DNA of 64,000 nt from Burkholderia sp. WSM2232 (GTDB taxonomy: Bacteria > Pseudomonadota > Gammaproteobacteria > Burkholderiales > Burkholderiaceae), in assembly GCF_000472545.1 (NCBI RefSeq), contig NZ_AWZV01000020.1, positions 256-64,255 on the forward strand, read 5' to 3'. Under the pieces are notes generated by a model. That model was not told the DNA's origin and made no database searches. It was given only the letters and a program-made list of their open reading frames with translations. Position numbers and translations under genes: made by a program. Of the stretch, positions 8,847 to 18,132 are shown piece after piece. Each line of letters starts with the position of its first letter. The stretch's first letter is position 1.

Positions 8847-9886
8847 AACTTTCGAACTGGCTCGCGCGTGACGGCGTCGAGCGCCCGCTGATCTGGCCGT
8901 GCGTGACATTGGCCTTGTTGTGCGCGCTGAATCTGTGGGTCAACCCGCACTTCCTGTCGCTGCGCATGCTCGACGGCCATCTGTTCGGCGCGCCGATCGA
9001 CGTGCTGAACCGCGCGGCGCCGCTCGTACTCGTGGCGACGGGCATGACGCTCGTGATCGCGACGCGCGGCATCGACATTTCGGTGGGCGCCGTGGTCGCG
9101 ATTGCCGGCGCGGCGGCCGCCACGATCCTGGCAACGCAACCGGCGCCGACCGGCGGCCTGATCGCTCAGGCGTTGCTGGCAGCGTTGATCGTCGGGGTGC
9201 TGAGCGGCATGTGGAACGGCTTGCTCGTGTCCTTTATCGGCATGCAGCCTATCATCGCCACTTTGATTCTGATGGTTGCGGGCCGCGGCATCGCGCAACT
9301 GCTGACGGCGGGCCAAATCATCCCGATAGGTGCACCTGGCTATCTGTTCGTCGGCGGTGGTTACTGGCTCGGTGTGCCGTGTTCGGTGTGGATTGCCACG
9401 CTCGCCGTGCTCGCCACTGCGGCGCTCGTGGAAGGAACGGCGCTGGGCCTCTTTATCCGCGCCATCGGTGTGAATCCCGTTGCGACCCGCCTCGTCGGGT
9501 TGCGCTCGAAAGCGCTGGTTTTTGCGGTGTATGCGTTCTCGGGATTGACTGCCGCGATGGCGGGCATCCTGATCAGTTCGAACGTGCGCAGCGCTGACGG
9601 CAATAACGCAGGCCTCCTGCTGGAACTCGACGCGATTCTCGCAGTGACGCTTGGCGGAACCTCACTGCTCGGCGGCCGCTTCAGTCTCGCAGGAACGGTA
9701 CTCGGCGCGCTCATCATCCAGACGCTCACTTACACGACGTATTCGATCGGCGTGCCGCCGGAAGCCACGCTGGTCGTCAAAGCGGCGGTCGTGCTGGCGG
9801 TTAGCGTGATCCAGTCGCCCTCTGCGCGAGGGCTCGCCATGTCGTTCGGAATGCAGATGATCAAGCAACGCGGGGTGACGCGATGA
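8843..9886 (+). CDS. ytfT: Sugar ABC transporter permease (YtfT-like)
   Basis: 347 residues, about nine membrane helices, of the BPD_transp_2 (RbsC-like) fold. Diagnostic segments are ATGMTLVIATRGIDISVGAVVAIAGA, GMWNGLLVSFIGMQPIIATLI, RAIGVNPVATRLVGL and AVTLGGTSLLGGRFSLAGTVLG, the last being the EAA-like coupling region. The ATG sits inside the ytfR stop (ATGA), with no spacer. It pairs with YjfF to form a heterodimeric channel, as in the galactofuranose importer. Confidence 0.92.
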   Translation: MKLSNWLARDGVERPLIWPCVTLALLCALNLWVNPHFLSLRMLDGHLFGAPIDVLNRAAPLVLVATGMTLVIATRGIDISVGAVVAIAGAAAATILATQPAPTGGLIAQALLAALIVGVLSGMWNGLLVSFIGMQPIIATLILMVAGRGIAQLLTAGQIIPIGAPGYLFVGGGYWLGVPCSVWIATLAVLATAALVEGTALGLFIRAIGVNPVATRLVGLRSKALVFAVYAFSGLTAAMAGILISSNVRSADGNNAGLLLELDAILAVTLGGTSLLGGRFSLAGTVLGALIIQTLTYTTYSIGVPPEATLVVKAAVVLAVSVIQSPSARGLAMSFGMQMIKQRGVTR

Positions 9887-10980
9887 GACGTCTTTTTGCA
9901 GCGTGGGCGCACATAGTCGATCCGCGCACCTTACCCATCGCGGTCACGATCCTGCTGTTCTGCGCGCTGTTTGGCTTCGGCTCGGTGATGTACACCGGTT
10001 TCTTCTCGTGGCAGGTGCTGCTCGATCTGCTCGTCGACAATGCGTTTTTGCTGATCGTGGCGATCGGCATGACGTTCGTGATCGTGTCAGGCGGGATCGA
10101 TCTGTCGGTGGGTTCCGTTGTCGCGCTGACCACCATCGTCGAAGCGGTATTGTCCGAGCGCCTGCATTTATCGGTGTGGATCATTTTGCCGATCGTCCTG
10201 CTGATGGGCACCGTTTTTGGAGCCGTGCAGGGTGCGTTGATTCACTTCTTCCGCCTGCAGGCGTTTATCGTGACGCTGGCCGGCATGTTCTTCGCGCGCG
10301 GCTTGTGCTTCCTGATCACGACGCAGTCCATCACGATCAGCGATCCCACCTTTCATGCAATATCCGCATTCCGGCTGGACATCGGCATCGGCTCCGTCAC
10401 TGCGAATGTGTTGATTGCGTTCGTCGCACTCGTCGGTGCCATTTACGTGGCGCACTTCACGCGCTTTGGCCGCAACGTGTACGCGGTGGGCGGCAATGCC
10501 CGCTCCGCATTGCTGATGGGCTTGCCGGTCGCGCATACGCGCATCGGCGTGTATGCCTTGAGCGGGTTCTGCTCGGCGCTCGGGGGCGCGGTGTTCACCT
10601 TCTACGTGCTGTCGGGCTATGGCTTGCAAGGTCAGGGCATGGAGCTCGACGCCATTGCAGCCACCGTGATCGGCGGAACGCTGCTGACCGGGGGAGTCGG
10701 CTATGTGATCGGCTCGCTTTTCGGCGTTGGGATTCTCGGCACGATTCAGACGTTGATCACGTTCGACGGTACGCTCAGTTCGTGGTGGACCCGCATCGTG
10801 ATAGGCGCGCTGTTGTGCGCTTTCTGCCTGCTGCAGCGGCTGATAGAACGACATGCGAAGTCGGTGCGGCGTCCTGGCGGCACGGCCGCGGTCGTGACCT
10901 CGAGCCGCGAACGTACGCATGGCGGCCCTTCAACGGCGTCGGACTCGCATGTGATCGGGCGCGCGCCGGAACAGGCCTGA
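9883..10980 (+). CDS. yjfF: Sugar ABC transporter permease (YjfF-like)
   Basis: 365 residues, the second channel subunit. It has the same fold as its upstream neighbour: AIGMTFVIVSGGIDLSVGSVVALTTI, LQAFIVTLAGMFFARGLCFLIT and ATVIGGTLLTGGVGYVIGSLFGV. The C-terminus (about 35 residues after the last helix, with VRRPGGTAAVVTSSRERTHG) is longer than in the E. coli protein and is probably cytoplasmic and disordered. It overlaps ytfT by 4 nt. It is the last gene of the operon; the mdc operon converges on it after 139 nt. Confidence 0.92.
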   Translation: MRRLFAAWAHIVDPRTLPIAVTILLFCALFGFGSVMYTGFFSWQVLLDLLVDNAFLLIVAIGMTFVIVSGGIDLSVGSVVALTTIVEAVLSERLHLSVWIILPIVLLMGTVFGAVQGALIHFFRLQAFIVTLAGMFFARGLCFLITTQSITISDPTFHAISAFRLDIGIGSVTANVLIAFVALVGAIYVAHFTRFGRNVYAVGGNARSALLMGLPVAHTRIGVYALSGFCSALGGAVFTFYVLSGYGLQGQGMELDAIAATVIGGTLLTGGVGYVIGSLFGVGILGTIQTLITFDGTLSSWWTRIVIGALLCAFCLLQRLIERHAKSVRRPGGTAAVVTSSRERTHGGPSTASDSHVIGRAPEQA

Positions 10981-11119
10981 GCGACGTTCGGCGCGGCGTC
11001 CTAACACCGTTGCCGGTCGCCTTGCTCGCGCTGCCATGCGAGCGCTCGGTGCGCCACGGTGAAGCAGAGTCAGTTGACCGGAAGACGCCAGATCAAAGTC
11101 GGCATCAAGCACGGCTCGC

Positions 11120-12052
11120 TTACCCTTCTTGCAGACGCCGCCGCGCCGTCGCCGTCAGCCGTTCGAACGGCAGCGTGCTCGCGGCGAGCGCTGCCATCTG
11201 CGGATAATGTTCCCGCGTGATATCGGTCAGCACCTGGCCGGGCGGTGCTTCGACTGCGACGCGCGCGCCCATTTCCTGCATGACGGTGAGCGCATCGAAC
11301 CAGCGCACGGTATAGCGCATGTTGGTCGCGAGGTCTTCGCGTATTGCATCAGCCGAGTATAAGGGGCGTCCGCCGCGATTGCCGATATACACGCTCTTCG
11401 GCGCGCGAAACGCAAACGGGCGTGCGTAGGCGCACAGTTCGTCGCTCGCATGCGCGAGCATTTCGCAATGCGAGGGAACGCTGACCGCGAGGCGGGTGGC
11501 CTTGCGTGCACCGGCTGCGAGCGCACGGTTCATGAAGCTGTCCAGCGCAGCGTTCGCCCCCGCCACCACGATCTGGCGAGGTGCGTTTACGTTGCCTATG
11601 TATACCGGCGCCTCACCTTCGCTAGTGTGCCGCGCGGCGAGCGTGGCAAGCTCGTGCTCCGTCAATCCGGAGATCGCGGCGAGTCCGTAGCCGGATGGAT
11701 ACGCAGCTTCCATCAATTCGGCACGGCGGCGAACCATCTTCAGCGCGTCGGCGAAACAGAGCGCGCCGCAGCTGACCGCCGCCGCAAACGCGCCCACCGA
11801 CAAACCGGCGCACATGTCCGGGCTCAAGCCTTCCTCCGCGAGAGCGCGAGCGAGAGCCACGCCCGCGACGGTCAGGCCGCATTGCACTGCAACGGTCGAG
11901 CGCATTGCATCGGCTGTGTCGAGGGTAAGCAGGTCGACACCGAGCACGTCGGACGCTTCGTCGAGCACGGCGCGCACCGCGGGATGCGAGGGTAGCCGAT
12001 GCAGGAAACCGTCGCTTTGTGCGCCTTGGCCCGGAAAGATCAGAGCAAGCAT
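11120..12052 (-). CDS. mdcH: Malonate decarboxylase epsilon subunit, malonyl-CoA:ACP transacylase
   Basis: 310 residues. It is a FabD-type acyltransferase: IFPGQGAQ at the N-terminus, the nucleophile elbow CAGLSVGAFA (Ser85), and VPSHCEML carrying the catalytic His. In the Mdc system MdcH loads the MdcC carrier protein with malonyl from malonyl-CoA, priming the cycle. ATG 12052 shares its A with the mdcG stop (TGATG). It is last in the operon. A longer in-frame start (12082) would run into mdcG and is rejected. Confidence 0.93.
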   Translation of the reverse strand: MLALIFPGQGAQSDGFLHRLPSHPAVRAVLDEASDVLGVDLLTLDTADAMRSTVAVQCGLTVAGVALARALAEEGLSPDMCAGLSVGAFAAAVSCGALCFADALKMVRRRAELMEAAYPSGYGLAAISGLTEHELATLAARHTSEGEAPVYIGNVNAPRQIVVAGANAALDSFMNRALAAGARKATRLAVSVPSHCEMLAHASDELCAYARPFAFRAPKSVYIGNRGGRPLYSADAIREDLATNMRYTVRWFDALTVMQEMGARVAVEAPPGQVLTDITREHYPQMAALAASTLPFERLTATARRRLQEG

Positions 12053-12747
12053 CACATCACCGTCGCGCGAGCAGAAGACCACGGATCAGTGACGAGCTGG
12101 GGACCGCTCGCGTGACGTGCCAGCACGCGGGCCTTGCTTGCGGCCCACTCGGCGAGCGCGACGCCGCCCGCTGGCGTTTCGAGTTGCGCGTCGATGCGAA
12201 TGCCGGTTTCGAGCCCCACGGTTTGCAGGTGGTTCATCAAGTCCGCGGCGCATTCGCGCGACAATCGTTCCGAGGTCCGAATCAATAGATCGAGGTCGCT
12301 CGACGGCGTCACGGCGTCTGTACGTGTGGCCAGCTCGAAACCCGCGCTGCCGCTCGGCCCCCACACCAGTGCGTTCAACGCGCTGAGCGGGTTCCCGCGC
12401 AACGCGGCAAGCGCAACGAAAGCGGGCAACGCGGCGCGTTCGCGAGTCGGCTCACTGAACAGCAATGCTTCCGGCGCAACGACGTCGACAATCTCCGTCG
12501 CTGCAGTCCAGGTGCCGTAGCGCTGCGAACGCCCAGCGCCACGCACGCCTATTGCAACAACGCCGTGTGCGCTGAGCGCTCGCCGGACCACCGCATACGG
12601 CGCGCGTTCGAACGCGCCGCGGACCCATGCCGGCTCGCCGTCGAACGCAACGAGGCTACGCAAACGTACCAGGTCGTGCGCACGCCAGCGCTCGTCGCAT
12701 GACACGGCGAGTTCGCTTGGGAAGGGCGGCGCGGCGCAGACCTGCAT
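12052..12747 (-). CDS. mdcG: Phosphoribosyl-dephospho-CoA transferase (MdcG)
   Basis: 231 residues. MdcG transfers the 2'-(5''-triphosphoribosyl)-3'-dephospho-CoA prosthetic group onto the acyl carrier protein MdcC. The nucleotidyltransferase-like signature is present: WGPSGSAGFELAT (129-141) followed by SSDLDLLI, whose Asp151 and Asp153 are the expected metal ligands. The start is ATG 12747, nested in the mdcE stop (TAATG). The much longer open frame extending upstream is antisense-like noise over mdcE. Confidence 0.92.
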   Translation of the reverse strand: MQVCAAPPFPSELAVSCDERWRAHDLVRLRSLVAFDGEPAWVRGAFERAPYAVVRRALSAHGVVAIGVRGAGRSQRYGTWTAATEIVDVVAPEALLFSEPTRERAALPAFVALAALRGNPLSALNALVWGPSGSAGFELATRTDAVTPSSDLDLLIRTSERLSRECAADLMNHLQTVGLETGIRIDAQLETPAGGVALAEWAASKARVLARHASGPQLVTDPWSSARATVM

Positions 12748-13562
12748 TACACGGCATCCCATTGCTCGGCAAGACGCCGCCGTACTTCGATGGAGGCCGC
12801 ACGGTGCTTCTGCGCAGCCGCTGATTCGAGCCGGCGCGCGAGCTTGCGGCTGCCCTCGCGCGCGCTTCTGATCTGCTCGCGCAGCACCTGTTGCACGCGT
12901 GCGATCTGCGCGGCGTCCGGCGCATCCGCGTCGATACCTTCGATCAGTTGGTCCAGCAGCCCGAGCTTCGCGAACGAGGCCATTGAGTAAGACATCGGGA
13001 CGATCGTTTCGCCAAGGGCATCGAGCGCCTCGACGCTGCGGCGCGTGACGCGCGCCGCGGCTTCCTTGCCCATGGCGTGAACCATGGTGCCGGGCGCGTC
13101 GAGCGCGACGATGCGATTGGCCTGGTAGCCGTGTGCGAGAAAGGCGCCCGACATGGCGGGTCCGACGATCAGCGCAATCACCGGGTGCCCAGCATCGCGA
13201 GCCGATGCATACGCGTCCACGGCCGCGGCGCACGCGAGATGAATGCCGAGCATCTCCTCACGATAACCATAGGCCTGGCTCCTGACATCGACAATCGCGA
13301 CGATCGGGCGACGCATGTTGCCTGCGGCATCGTCGGCAATCGCTTCGCGCACGACTCGCGCGAGCAGCCAGCCCTGTTCGAGGCCGACCACATTGTCGGT
13401 CGCGCGCGGGAAGCGGTTGCCCGGATCCGGCACGACGGTGATGAAGCGTGCAGTCTCGTCGCCGAGCGGCGCGTCGGCGCTCAGCACGGGCGCCGCGCTG
13501 CGGGATTGACCGGCGAGCGCCTGGAACCAGCGCGCGCCGCGGCTCAGTGAGTTGTCGCTCAT
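12747..13562 (-). CDS. mdcE: Malonyl-S-ACP decarboxylase gamma subunit
   Basis: 271 residues. It is a crotonase/carboxyltransferase-fold subunit that together with MdcD decarboxylates malonyl-MdcC to acetyl-MdcC. Visible family segments are RGARWFQALAG, DPGNRFPRATDNVVGLEQGW, IVAIVDVRSQAYGYREEMLG and LIVGPAMSGAFLAHGYQ. The start overlaps mdcD by 4 nt (ATGA at 13559-13562), consistent with a stoichiometric complex. Confidence 0.93.
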   Translation of the reverse strand: MSDNSLSRGARWFQALAGQSRSAAPVLSADAPLGDETARFITVVPDPGNRFPRATDNVVGLEQGWLLARVVREAIADDAAGNMRRPIVAIVDVRSQAYGYREEMLGIHLACAAAVDAYASARDAGHPVIALIVGPAMSGAFLAHGYQANRIVALDAPGTMVHAMGKEAAARVTRRSVEALDALGETIVPMSYSMASFAKLGLLDQLIEGIDADAPDAAQIARVQQVLREQIRSAREGSRKLARRLESAAAQKHRAASIEVRRRLAEQWDAV

Positions 13563-14446
13563 GCTTGCTCCTTGCGCGGCTGCGATTGTGCCGGTTGCTC
13601 TGAAAAGACCTCACGCATGCTGGCGGGCGTGACGCTCGCAGGGTCGATTTGCGCAAGACGCTGCAAGAATGTGTCGACCTGTTCGCTGCGATGCGCCGCC
13701 GGCACGCCTTGCCCGAACGCGGACAGCACGGCAGCGCGCACGGCTTGCGCGTCGTCGTCCACGAGCTGATCCGCGAGCGAGCTCGCGACGCGTTGCTCGC
13801 CGCCAATCAGTTGCCACACGCGGCGCCGGTCGCTGGCGTCCAGTTCGTCGATGCCCGCTTCCTGCTCGATCACTTCCGGCCCGTTCATGCCGAGCCGCCC
13901 CTGCTTCGTCACGACCAGATACGAGCACAACGCGGCCGCGAGCGACATGCCGCCGAAGCAGCCCACCATGCCCGCGATCACGCCGACCACCGGCACATGG
14001 CGGCGCAGTGCGACGATTGCTGCCTGGATCTCGGCGATTACAGCGAGGCCCAGGTTGGCTTCCTGAAGCCGGACGCCGCCCGTTTCGAACAGCACGACCG
14101 GTCGCACGATCTTGCCGCGCTCGCAATCGCGCAACGCGAGTTCCAGCGCGGCGGCGATCTTGCTGCCCGATACTTCGCCGATGCTGCCGCCCTGGAAGGC
14201 CGACTCGATCGCGGCGACCACGGCAGGCTCGCCGTCGATGGTGCCGCGCGCGATCACACAGCCGTCGTCGGCCTGGCACACGACGCCTTGCAGCGGCAGC
14301 CACGGCGACTCGATTCTGTCGAACGGCCCGAGCAGTTCGCGGAAGCTGCCCGCGTCCAGCAGCGAGCGGGCGCGTTCGCGCGCCGGCAGCTCAATGAAGC
14401 TCTCGCGCAGCAACGGCGCGGCGTGTTGCGTGGCGAGCGCGCTCAT
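13559..14446 (-). CDS. mdcD: Malonyl-S-ACP decarboxylase beta subunit
   Basis: 295 residues. It is homologous to the carboxyltransferase beta subunit of acetyl-CoA carboxylase: RESFIELPARERARSLLD at the start, then ARGTIDGEPAVVAAIESAFQGGSIGEVSGSKIA, VLFETGGVRLQEANLGL and MVGCFGGMSLAA, which form the acyl-binding site with the oxyanion glycines. It works as a MdcD-MdcE heterodimer. It overlaps mdcC by 4 nt (14443-14446) and mdcE by 4 nt. Confidence 0.93.
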   Translation of the reverse strand: MSALATQHAAPLLRESFIELPARERARSLLDAGSFRELLGPFDRIESPWLPLQGVVCQADDGCVIARGTIDGEPAVVAAIESAFQGGSIGEVSGSKIAAALELALRDCERGKIVRPVVLFETGGVRLQEANLGLAVIAEIQAAIVALRRHVPVVGVIAGMVGCFGGMSLAAALCSYLVVTKQGRLGMNGPEVIEQEAGIDELDASDRRRVWQLIGGEQRVASSLADQLVDDDAQAVRAAVLSAFGQGVPAAHRSEQVDTFLQRLAQIDPASVTPASMREVFSEQPAQSQPRKEQA

Positions 14447-14769
14447 GCGTCGTCTCCCTGTTCGGCGGCCTCGACGGCCTCGGCAAGCCGCAACGCGACG
14501 ACGCCGGGCGTGGCGCCGAAGTCGTTGATCTCGATTTGCGCGGCGCCGTCGTAGCGCGTAAAGAAGCGGTCAAGCACGCTTTTCCAGATGTGGCTGTAGC
14601 CGTCCACGCTCGTGCGTACGACCACATGCGCTTTCATGGCGCTTGGGTTGGCGCCAGGGTTGTCGGCGGGCGAGAGCAGCACTTCGAGATCGCCCGAACC
14701 GACCACGCCGACGTGCGCGCGTGTAGTGACGGCGCGTTGCGCCGGATAGTCGAAGGTCAGATGTTCCAT
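14443..14769 (-). CDS. mdcC: Malonate decarboxylase acyl carrier protein (delta subunit)
   Basis: 108 residues, small and acidic. It carries the malonyl or acetyl group on a phosphoribosyl-dephospho-CoA arm attached to a serine. The segment AHVGVVGSGDLEVLLSP places that serine at residue 25, the position known in the Klebsiella protein. ATG 14769 lies inside the 3' end of mdcB (12-nt overlap). Confidence 0.92.
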   Translation of the reverse strand: MEHLTFDYPAQRAVTTRAHVGVVGSGDLEVLLSPADNPGANPSAMKAHVVVRTSVDGYSHIWKSVLDRFFTRYDGAAQIEINDFGATPGVVALRLAEAVEAAEQGDDA

Positions 14770-15689
14770 GTCGTTGAGCTCCCGCCGGCGCCGAAATGCG
14801 CCAGCCTGTCGAGGAAAAGGGTGGCGGCGAGCAGATCGGCTGCGCCTCCGGGCGATGCATTGAGCGACAGCAGTTCGCGCTCCAGCGCGGCAAGCGCGGC
14901 CTTGCCCTCGCGTGTCGAACTGCCGCCCGCTTGCAGTACTCGCCGCGCGCCGGATTGACCGGCATGCAAGCCGGCCAGACCTGCGCGGTGCAGCAGGCAG
15001 GTGTCGTCGAGCGAGGCCATGATCGCGAGCAGGGCGTCGATGCGAGCGGCGTCTTCGCCAATGCCGCGCTCGCGCGCCGCGAGCAGCGCGGGCAGGCCGG
15101 TCGCGATCACATGCGGGAAACCTTCCTGCGCTTCGCGGCGCGCGCCGCCTACCTGATAGCGCTGCCGGGCGCGTTCGCCATGACTGCCGGTGGGCGCGGC
15201 GAAACGGTCCGGAAAGCAGGCGATTTGTGCCGCGCGCCGGCAAATTCCCGACGCGTCGAGCCTCAGGCCGCGATCAGCCAGGGACGCCCCCGCGACCAGC
15301 AGTCCGACAATCCAGATCGCGCCGCGATGCGCGTTGCTGCCGTTCGTGGCGCGCAGCATGTGCTGCTCGCCGGCGCGCCCGATCTGCGCGAGTTCGGTAC
15401 GTAATAGCGCCGATGGTTCGCCGCGGCGGCGTGCCGTACGGGCGAGGGCGGCGAAGGTCGGTTCGAGCGCATGCGCCGAACGTCGCATGAGCGCAAGGTC
15501 GAGGTCGCGGTGCGCGCCGCTGCCACGCCGGTCGACGAGGGCGGGCTTGGGCGTGAGCTCCGCCTCGTCGATTAACGCGGTCACGGCGAAGTGGGCCAGT
15601 TGCGCGTCGGTGGGCAAGCGGTGGGCGAGCTCCCCGCCAGGTGCGCAAGTGAACGCGGCGCGCTCGCGCAATGCAGCAGCGGCGCTCAT
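14757..15689 (-). CDS. mdcB: Triphosphoribosyl-dephospho-CoA synthase
   Basis: 310 residues from ATG 15689, which shares a base with the mdcA stop (TGATG). It belongs to the CitG/MdcB family, which makes the prosthetic-group precursor from ATP and dephospho-CoA. Signatures are LTPKPALVDRRGSGAHRDLDLALMRRSAHALEP near the N-terminus (the conserved metal/nucleotide motif with GSGAHRDLD), GSNAHRGAIW in the middle and DDTCLLHRAG near the C-terminus. A TTG/GTG extension up to 15737 would overlap mdcA and is not needed. Confidence 0.92.
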   Translation of the reverse strand: MSAAAALRERAAFTCAPGGELAHRLPTDAQLAHFAVTALIDEAELTPKPALVDRRGSGAHRDLDLALMRRSAHALEPTFAALARTARRRGEPSALLRTELAQIGRAGEQHMLRATNGSNAHRGAIWIVGLLVAGASLADRGLRLDASGICRRAAQIACFPDRFAAPTGSHGERARQRYQVGGARREAQEGFPHVIATGLPALLAARERGIGEDAARIDALLAIMASLDDTCLLHRAGLAGLHAGQSGARRVLQAGGSSTREGKAALAALERELLSLNASPGGAADLLAATLFLDRLAHFGAGGSSTTWNI

Positions 15690-17350
15690 CACCAGCTCCG
15701 GAAGCGCGCGGGCGGCGCATACAGGCCACCGGACCACGTGACCAGATCGTCGATACTGCGCGCCGCGAGCAGCGAACGCTTCGCTTCGCCACGGCGGATG
15801 CCGAGATCTTCCGGATACGCGACGATGCCGCGTCGGCGCAGCTCCGCCGTCTTTTCCGGCTTCGCACGCAAGCCGATGGGCGTGACGCCGGCGACGGCGG
15901 CAATCGCCGCGCGCCGTTCGTCCACGCCCTCGGCCTTGTGCAGATGCGCGATGCCTTCTTCGGTGACCACGTGGCTCACGTCGTCGCCGTAGATCATGAC
16001 GGGCGCGATAGGCATGCTGCTTTTCGCGCCGACGGCGACGGCGTCCAGTTCATCGACGAACGTCGGTTCGCCGCCTTTCTTGTATGTCTCGGCCAGTTGC
16101 ACGACGAGCTTCTGGCCGCGCGACACGGGCCCCTGGTTTTTCAGCAGCTTGAGCCACGCTTCGCTGGAATGGCGGCGTCCGCGCGGATCGTGACCCATGT
16201 TCGGCGCACCGCCGAAGCCGGCGAGCCGGCCGCGCGTCACCGTGGACGAGTTGGCGTCCGCATCGATCTGCAATGTCGAGCCGATGAACAGGTCCACGCC
16301 ATATTGCCCCGCGAGCTGGCAGAGCACGCGGTTCGAGCGCAGCGTGCCGTCGTTGCCGGTAAAGAACACGTCGGGACGCGCCTCGATATACGCCTCCATG
16401 CCGACCTCGCTGCCGAAGCAATGGATGCTGTCCACCCAGCCCGATTCAATGGCGGGAATCATCGTGGGATGCGGATTGAGCGTCCAGTTGCGGCAGATCT
16501 TGCCCTTCAGGCCGAGCGACTCCCCGTAGGTGGGCAGCAGCAATTCGATGGCCGCAGTGTCGAAGCCGATACCGTGATTCAGCGACGTGACGCCGTACGG
16601 CTCGTAGATGCCGCGTATCACCATCATCGCGGTCAGTACCTGAAGGTCGCCGATATGGCGCGGGTCACGCGTGAACAGCGGCTCCACGGCAAACGGCCGG
16701 TCGGCCTGCACCACCACGTCGACCCACGAGCCGGGAATGTCCACACGGGGCAGTTCATCGACAATTTCGTTGACCTGCACGATCACGATGCCGTGACGGA
16801 ACGCGGCCGCCTCGGCGATGGTAGGCGTGTCCTCGGTATTGGGACCGGTGTAGAGATTGCCGTGACGGTCGGCCTTTTCCGCGCACAGCAGTGCGACGTG
16901 GGGCGTGAGGTCCACGAACATGCGCGCATACAGTTCGACGTACGTATAAATCGCGCCGATCTCGAGTTGCCCGTCTTCGAGCAGTTGCGCAACGCGCAGG
17001 CTCTGCGGTCCGGCAAACGCAAAATCAACCTTATGCGCGATGCCGCGCTCGAAGAGCGTCAGATGTTCAGGACGACTGATGCTCGAAATCAGCAGATGTA
17101 CATCATGCAGCTTCTGCGGATCGACCTTGGCAAGCGAGCGCGACAGGAAGTCGGCCTGCTTCTGGTTGTCGCCTTCCAGCGCGACACGGTCGCCGGGCTG
17201 GATCAGCGTTTGCAGTGCATCGACAATGCGCGCGGCGGGCAGCACGCCGTCCTGAAGCCACGGTGCGATGGCTGCGAGGCGGCGCCTTTTTTCGTCGCGG
17301 CGCGTGGTCCACGAACGGGCGGCGGAGGAGGCTTCGGCGGGTGCGTTCAT
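15689..17350 (-). CDS. mdcA: Malonate decarboxylase alpha subunit, acetyl-S-ACP:malonate ACP transferase
   Basis: 553 residues. It swaps acetyl for malonyl on MdcC, releasing acetate. It is related to the citrate lyase alpha subunit. Landmarks: NQKQADFLSRSL, ISSISRPEHLTLFERGIAHKVDFAFAGPQS, GPNTEDTPTIAEAAAFRHGIVIVQVNEIVDELPRVDIP, and the Gly-rich GFGGAPNMGHDPRGRRH. I place the start at ATG 17350, eight bases after the regulator's stop; a TTG at 17362 is in frame but has no spacing to GGGAG. It is the first structural gene of the mdc operon, in the order ABCDEGH. Confidence 0.94.
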   Translation of the reverse strand: MNAPAEASSAARSWTTRRDEKRRRLAAIAPWLQDGVLPAARIVDALQTLIQPGDRVALEGDNQKQADFLSRSLAKVDPQKLHDVHLLISSISRPEHLTLFERGIAHKVDFAFAGPQSLRVAQLLEDGQLEIGAIYTYVELYARMFVDLTPHVALLCAEKADRHGNLYTGPNTEDTPTIAEAAAFRHGIVIVQVNEIVDELPRVDIPGSWVDVVVQADRPFAVEPLFTRDPRHIGDLQVLTAMMVIRGIYEPYGVTSLNHGIGFDTAAIELLLPTYGESLGLKGKICRNWTLNPHPTMIPAIESGWVDSIHCFGSEVGMEAYIEARPDVFFTGNDGTLRSNRVLCQLAGQYGVDLFIGSTLQIDADANSSTVTRGRLAGFGGAPNMGHDPRGRRHSSEAWLKLLKNQGPVSRGQKLVVQLAETYKKGGEPTFVDELDAVAVGAKSSMPIAPVMIYGDDVSHVVTEEGIAHLHKAEGVDERRAAIAAVAGVTPIGLRAKPEKTAELRRRGIVAYPEDLGIRRGEAKRSLLAARSIDDLVTWSGGLYAPPARFRSW

Positions 17351-17358
17351 CGGCTCAA

Positions 17359-18132
17359 TCAACTCCCGGTGAGGGTGCGCGGCGGGCGTCCGCGCGGCTT
17401 GGGTCGGTTTGCAAGCGCGGCTTCCGCCTGCGCGCGCTCGGTCAGGAAACGATGCAGCAGTTCACCTGTGCCGAGCAGGTGCCCGGCGACGAGCGCCTGG
17501 GCGGCCGGCACGTCGCCGCGTCTGACGGCGTCGAGCAATTCGGTGTGTTCGTGATCGGACTCGCCCTTGTACGAGGGCAGGCCGAACTTCAGGCGCAGGT
17601 AACGCTCGCCGCGCCGATGCAGCACGCGAATCAGGTCCTCGAGCTGCGGACGCGCGGCGGGTGCGTACAGGCTCATGTGAAACGCAGCGTTGCGCGCGAC
17701 GTACAGCGAGGGGTCGGGCTCGCGCTCGGCCGCCTTGCACAGCGCGGTGCATTCGCGCAACGTGGCGGGCGTGTGCCGGGGAATGGCGAGGCCGATGGCA
17801 AGACTTTCGAGCGCCGAGCGGATCTCGTAGATTTCGCGCGCTTCATCCGCCGATAAAGGCGCGACCGTAGCGCCCTTGTGCACCGCGACCTTGGCCCAGC
17901 CTTCGGTTTCGAGCAGGCGCAAAGCCTCGCGCACCGGAATTGCGCTGACCGAAAAGTGCCGCGCGATGGCATCCTGGCGCAGCGGCGCACCGGGCGCCAG
18001 CGTGCCGTCGATAATGGCCTCGCGCAACGCCTCGGCGATGACGCGCGACGTGCTTTCGCGCGGCGCCGCTGCGGGCAGCAGCGAGGCGCGGGCGGGCGCG
18101 TCGAGGGGAAGGCGGGTCGTCGTGTCGTCCAT
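17359..18132 (-). CDS. GntR-family (FCD) regulator of the malonate operon
   Basis: 257 residues. An N-terminal winged helix-turn-helix (about 30-95: SRVIAEALREAIIDGTLAPGAPLRQDAIARHFSVSAIPVREALRLLETEGWA) is followed by an FCD effector domain (EIRSALESLAIGLAI, HMSLYAPA, HEHTELLDAVRRGD; the Asp/His/His metal site is visible). It ends in a basic tail PKPRGRPPRTL that resembles an AT-hook. It is the first gene of the mdc unit, 8 nt before mdcA, so it probably controls its own operon in response to malonate or a malonyl derivative. Its role matches MdcY/MdcR-type regulators but its family differs from the LysR-type MdcR of enterics. Confidence 0.88.
   Translation of the reverse strand: MDDTTTRLPLDAPARASLLPAAAPRESTSRVIAEALREAIIDGTLAPGAPLRQDAIARHFSVSAIPVREALRLLETEGWAKVAVHKGATVAPLSADEAREIYEIRSALESLAIGLAIPRHTPATLRECTALCKAAEREPDPSLYVARNAAFHMSLYAPAARPQLEDLIRVLHRRGERYLRLKFGLPSYKGESDHEHTELLDAVRRGDVPAAQALVAGHLLGTGELLHRFLTERAQAEAALANRPKPRGRPPRTLTGS

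Noticed and set aside
15671..17554. Plus-strand open frame of 627 codons
   Set aside because: It lies antisense to mdcA and reads as a low-complexity His/Arg/Asp product. The minus-strand MdcA is unmistakable.
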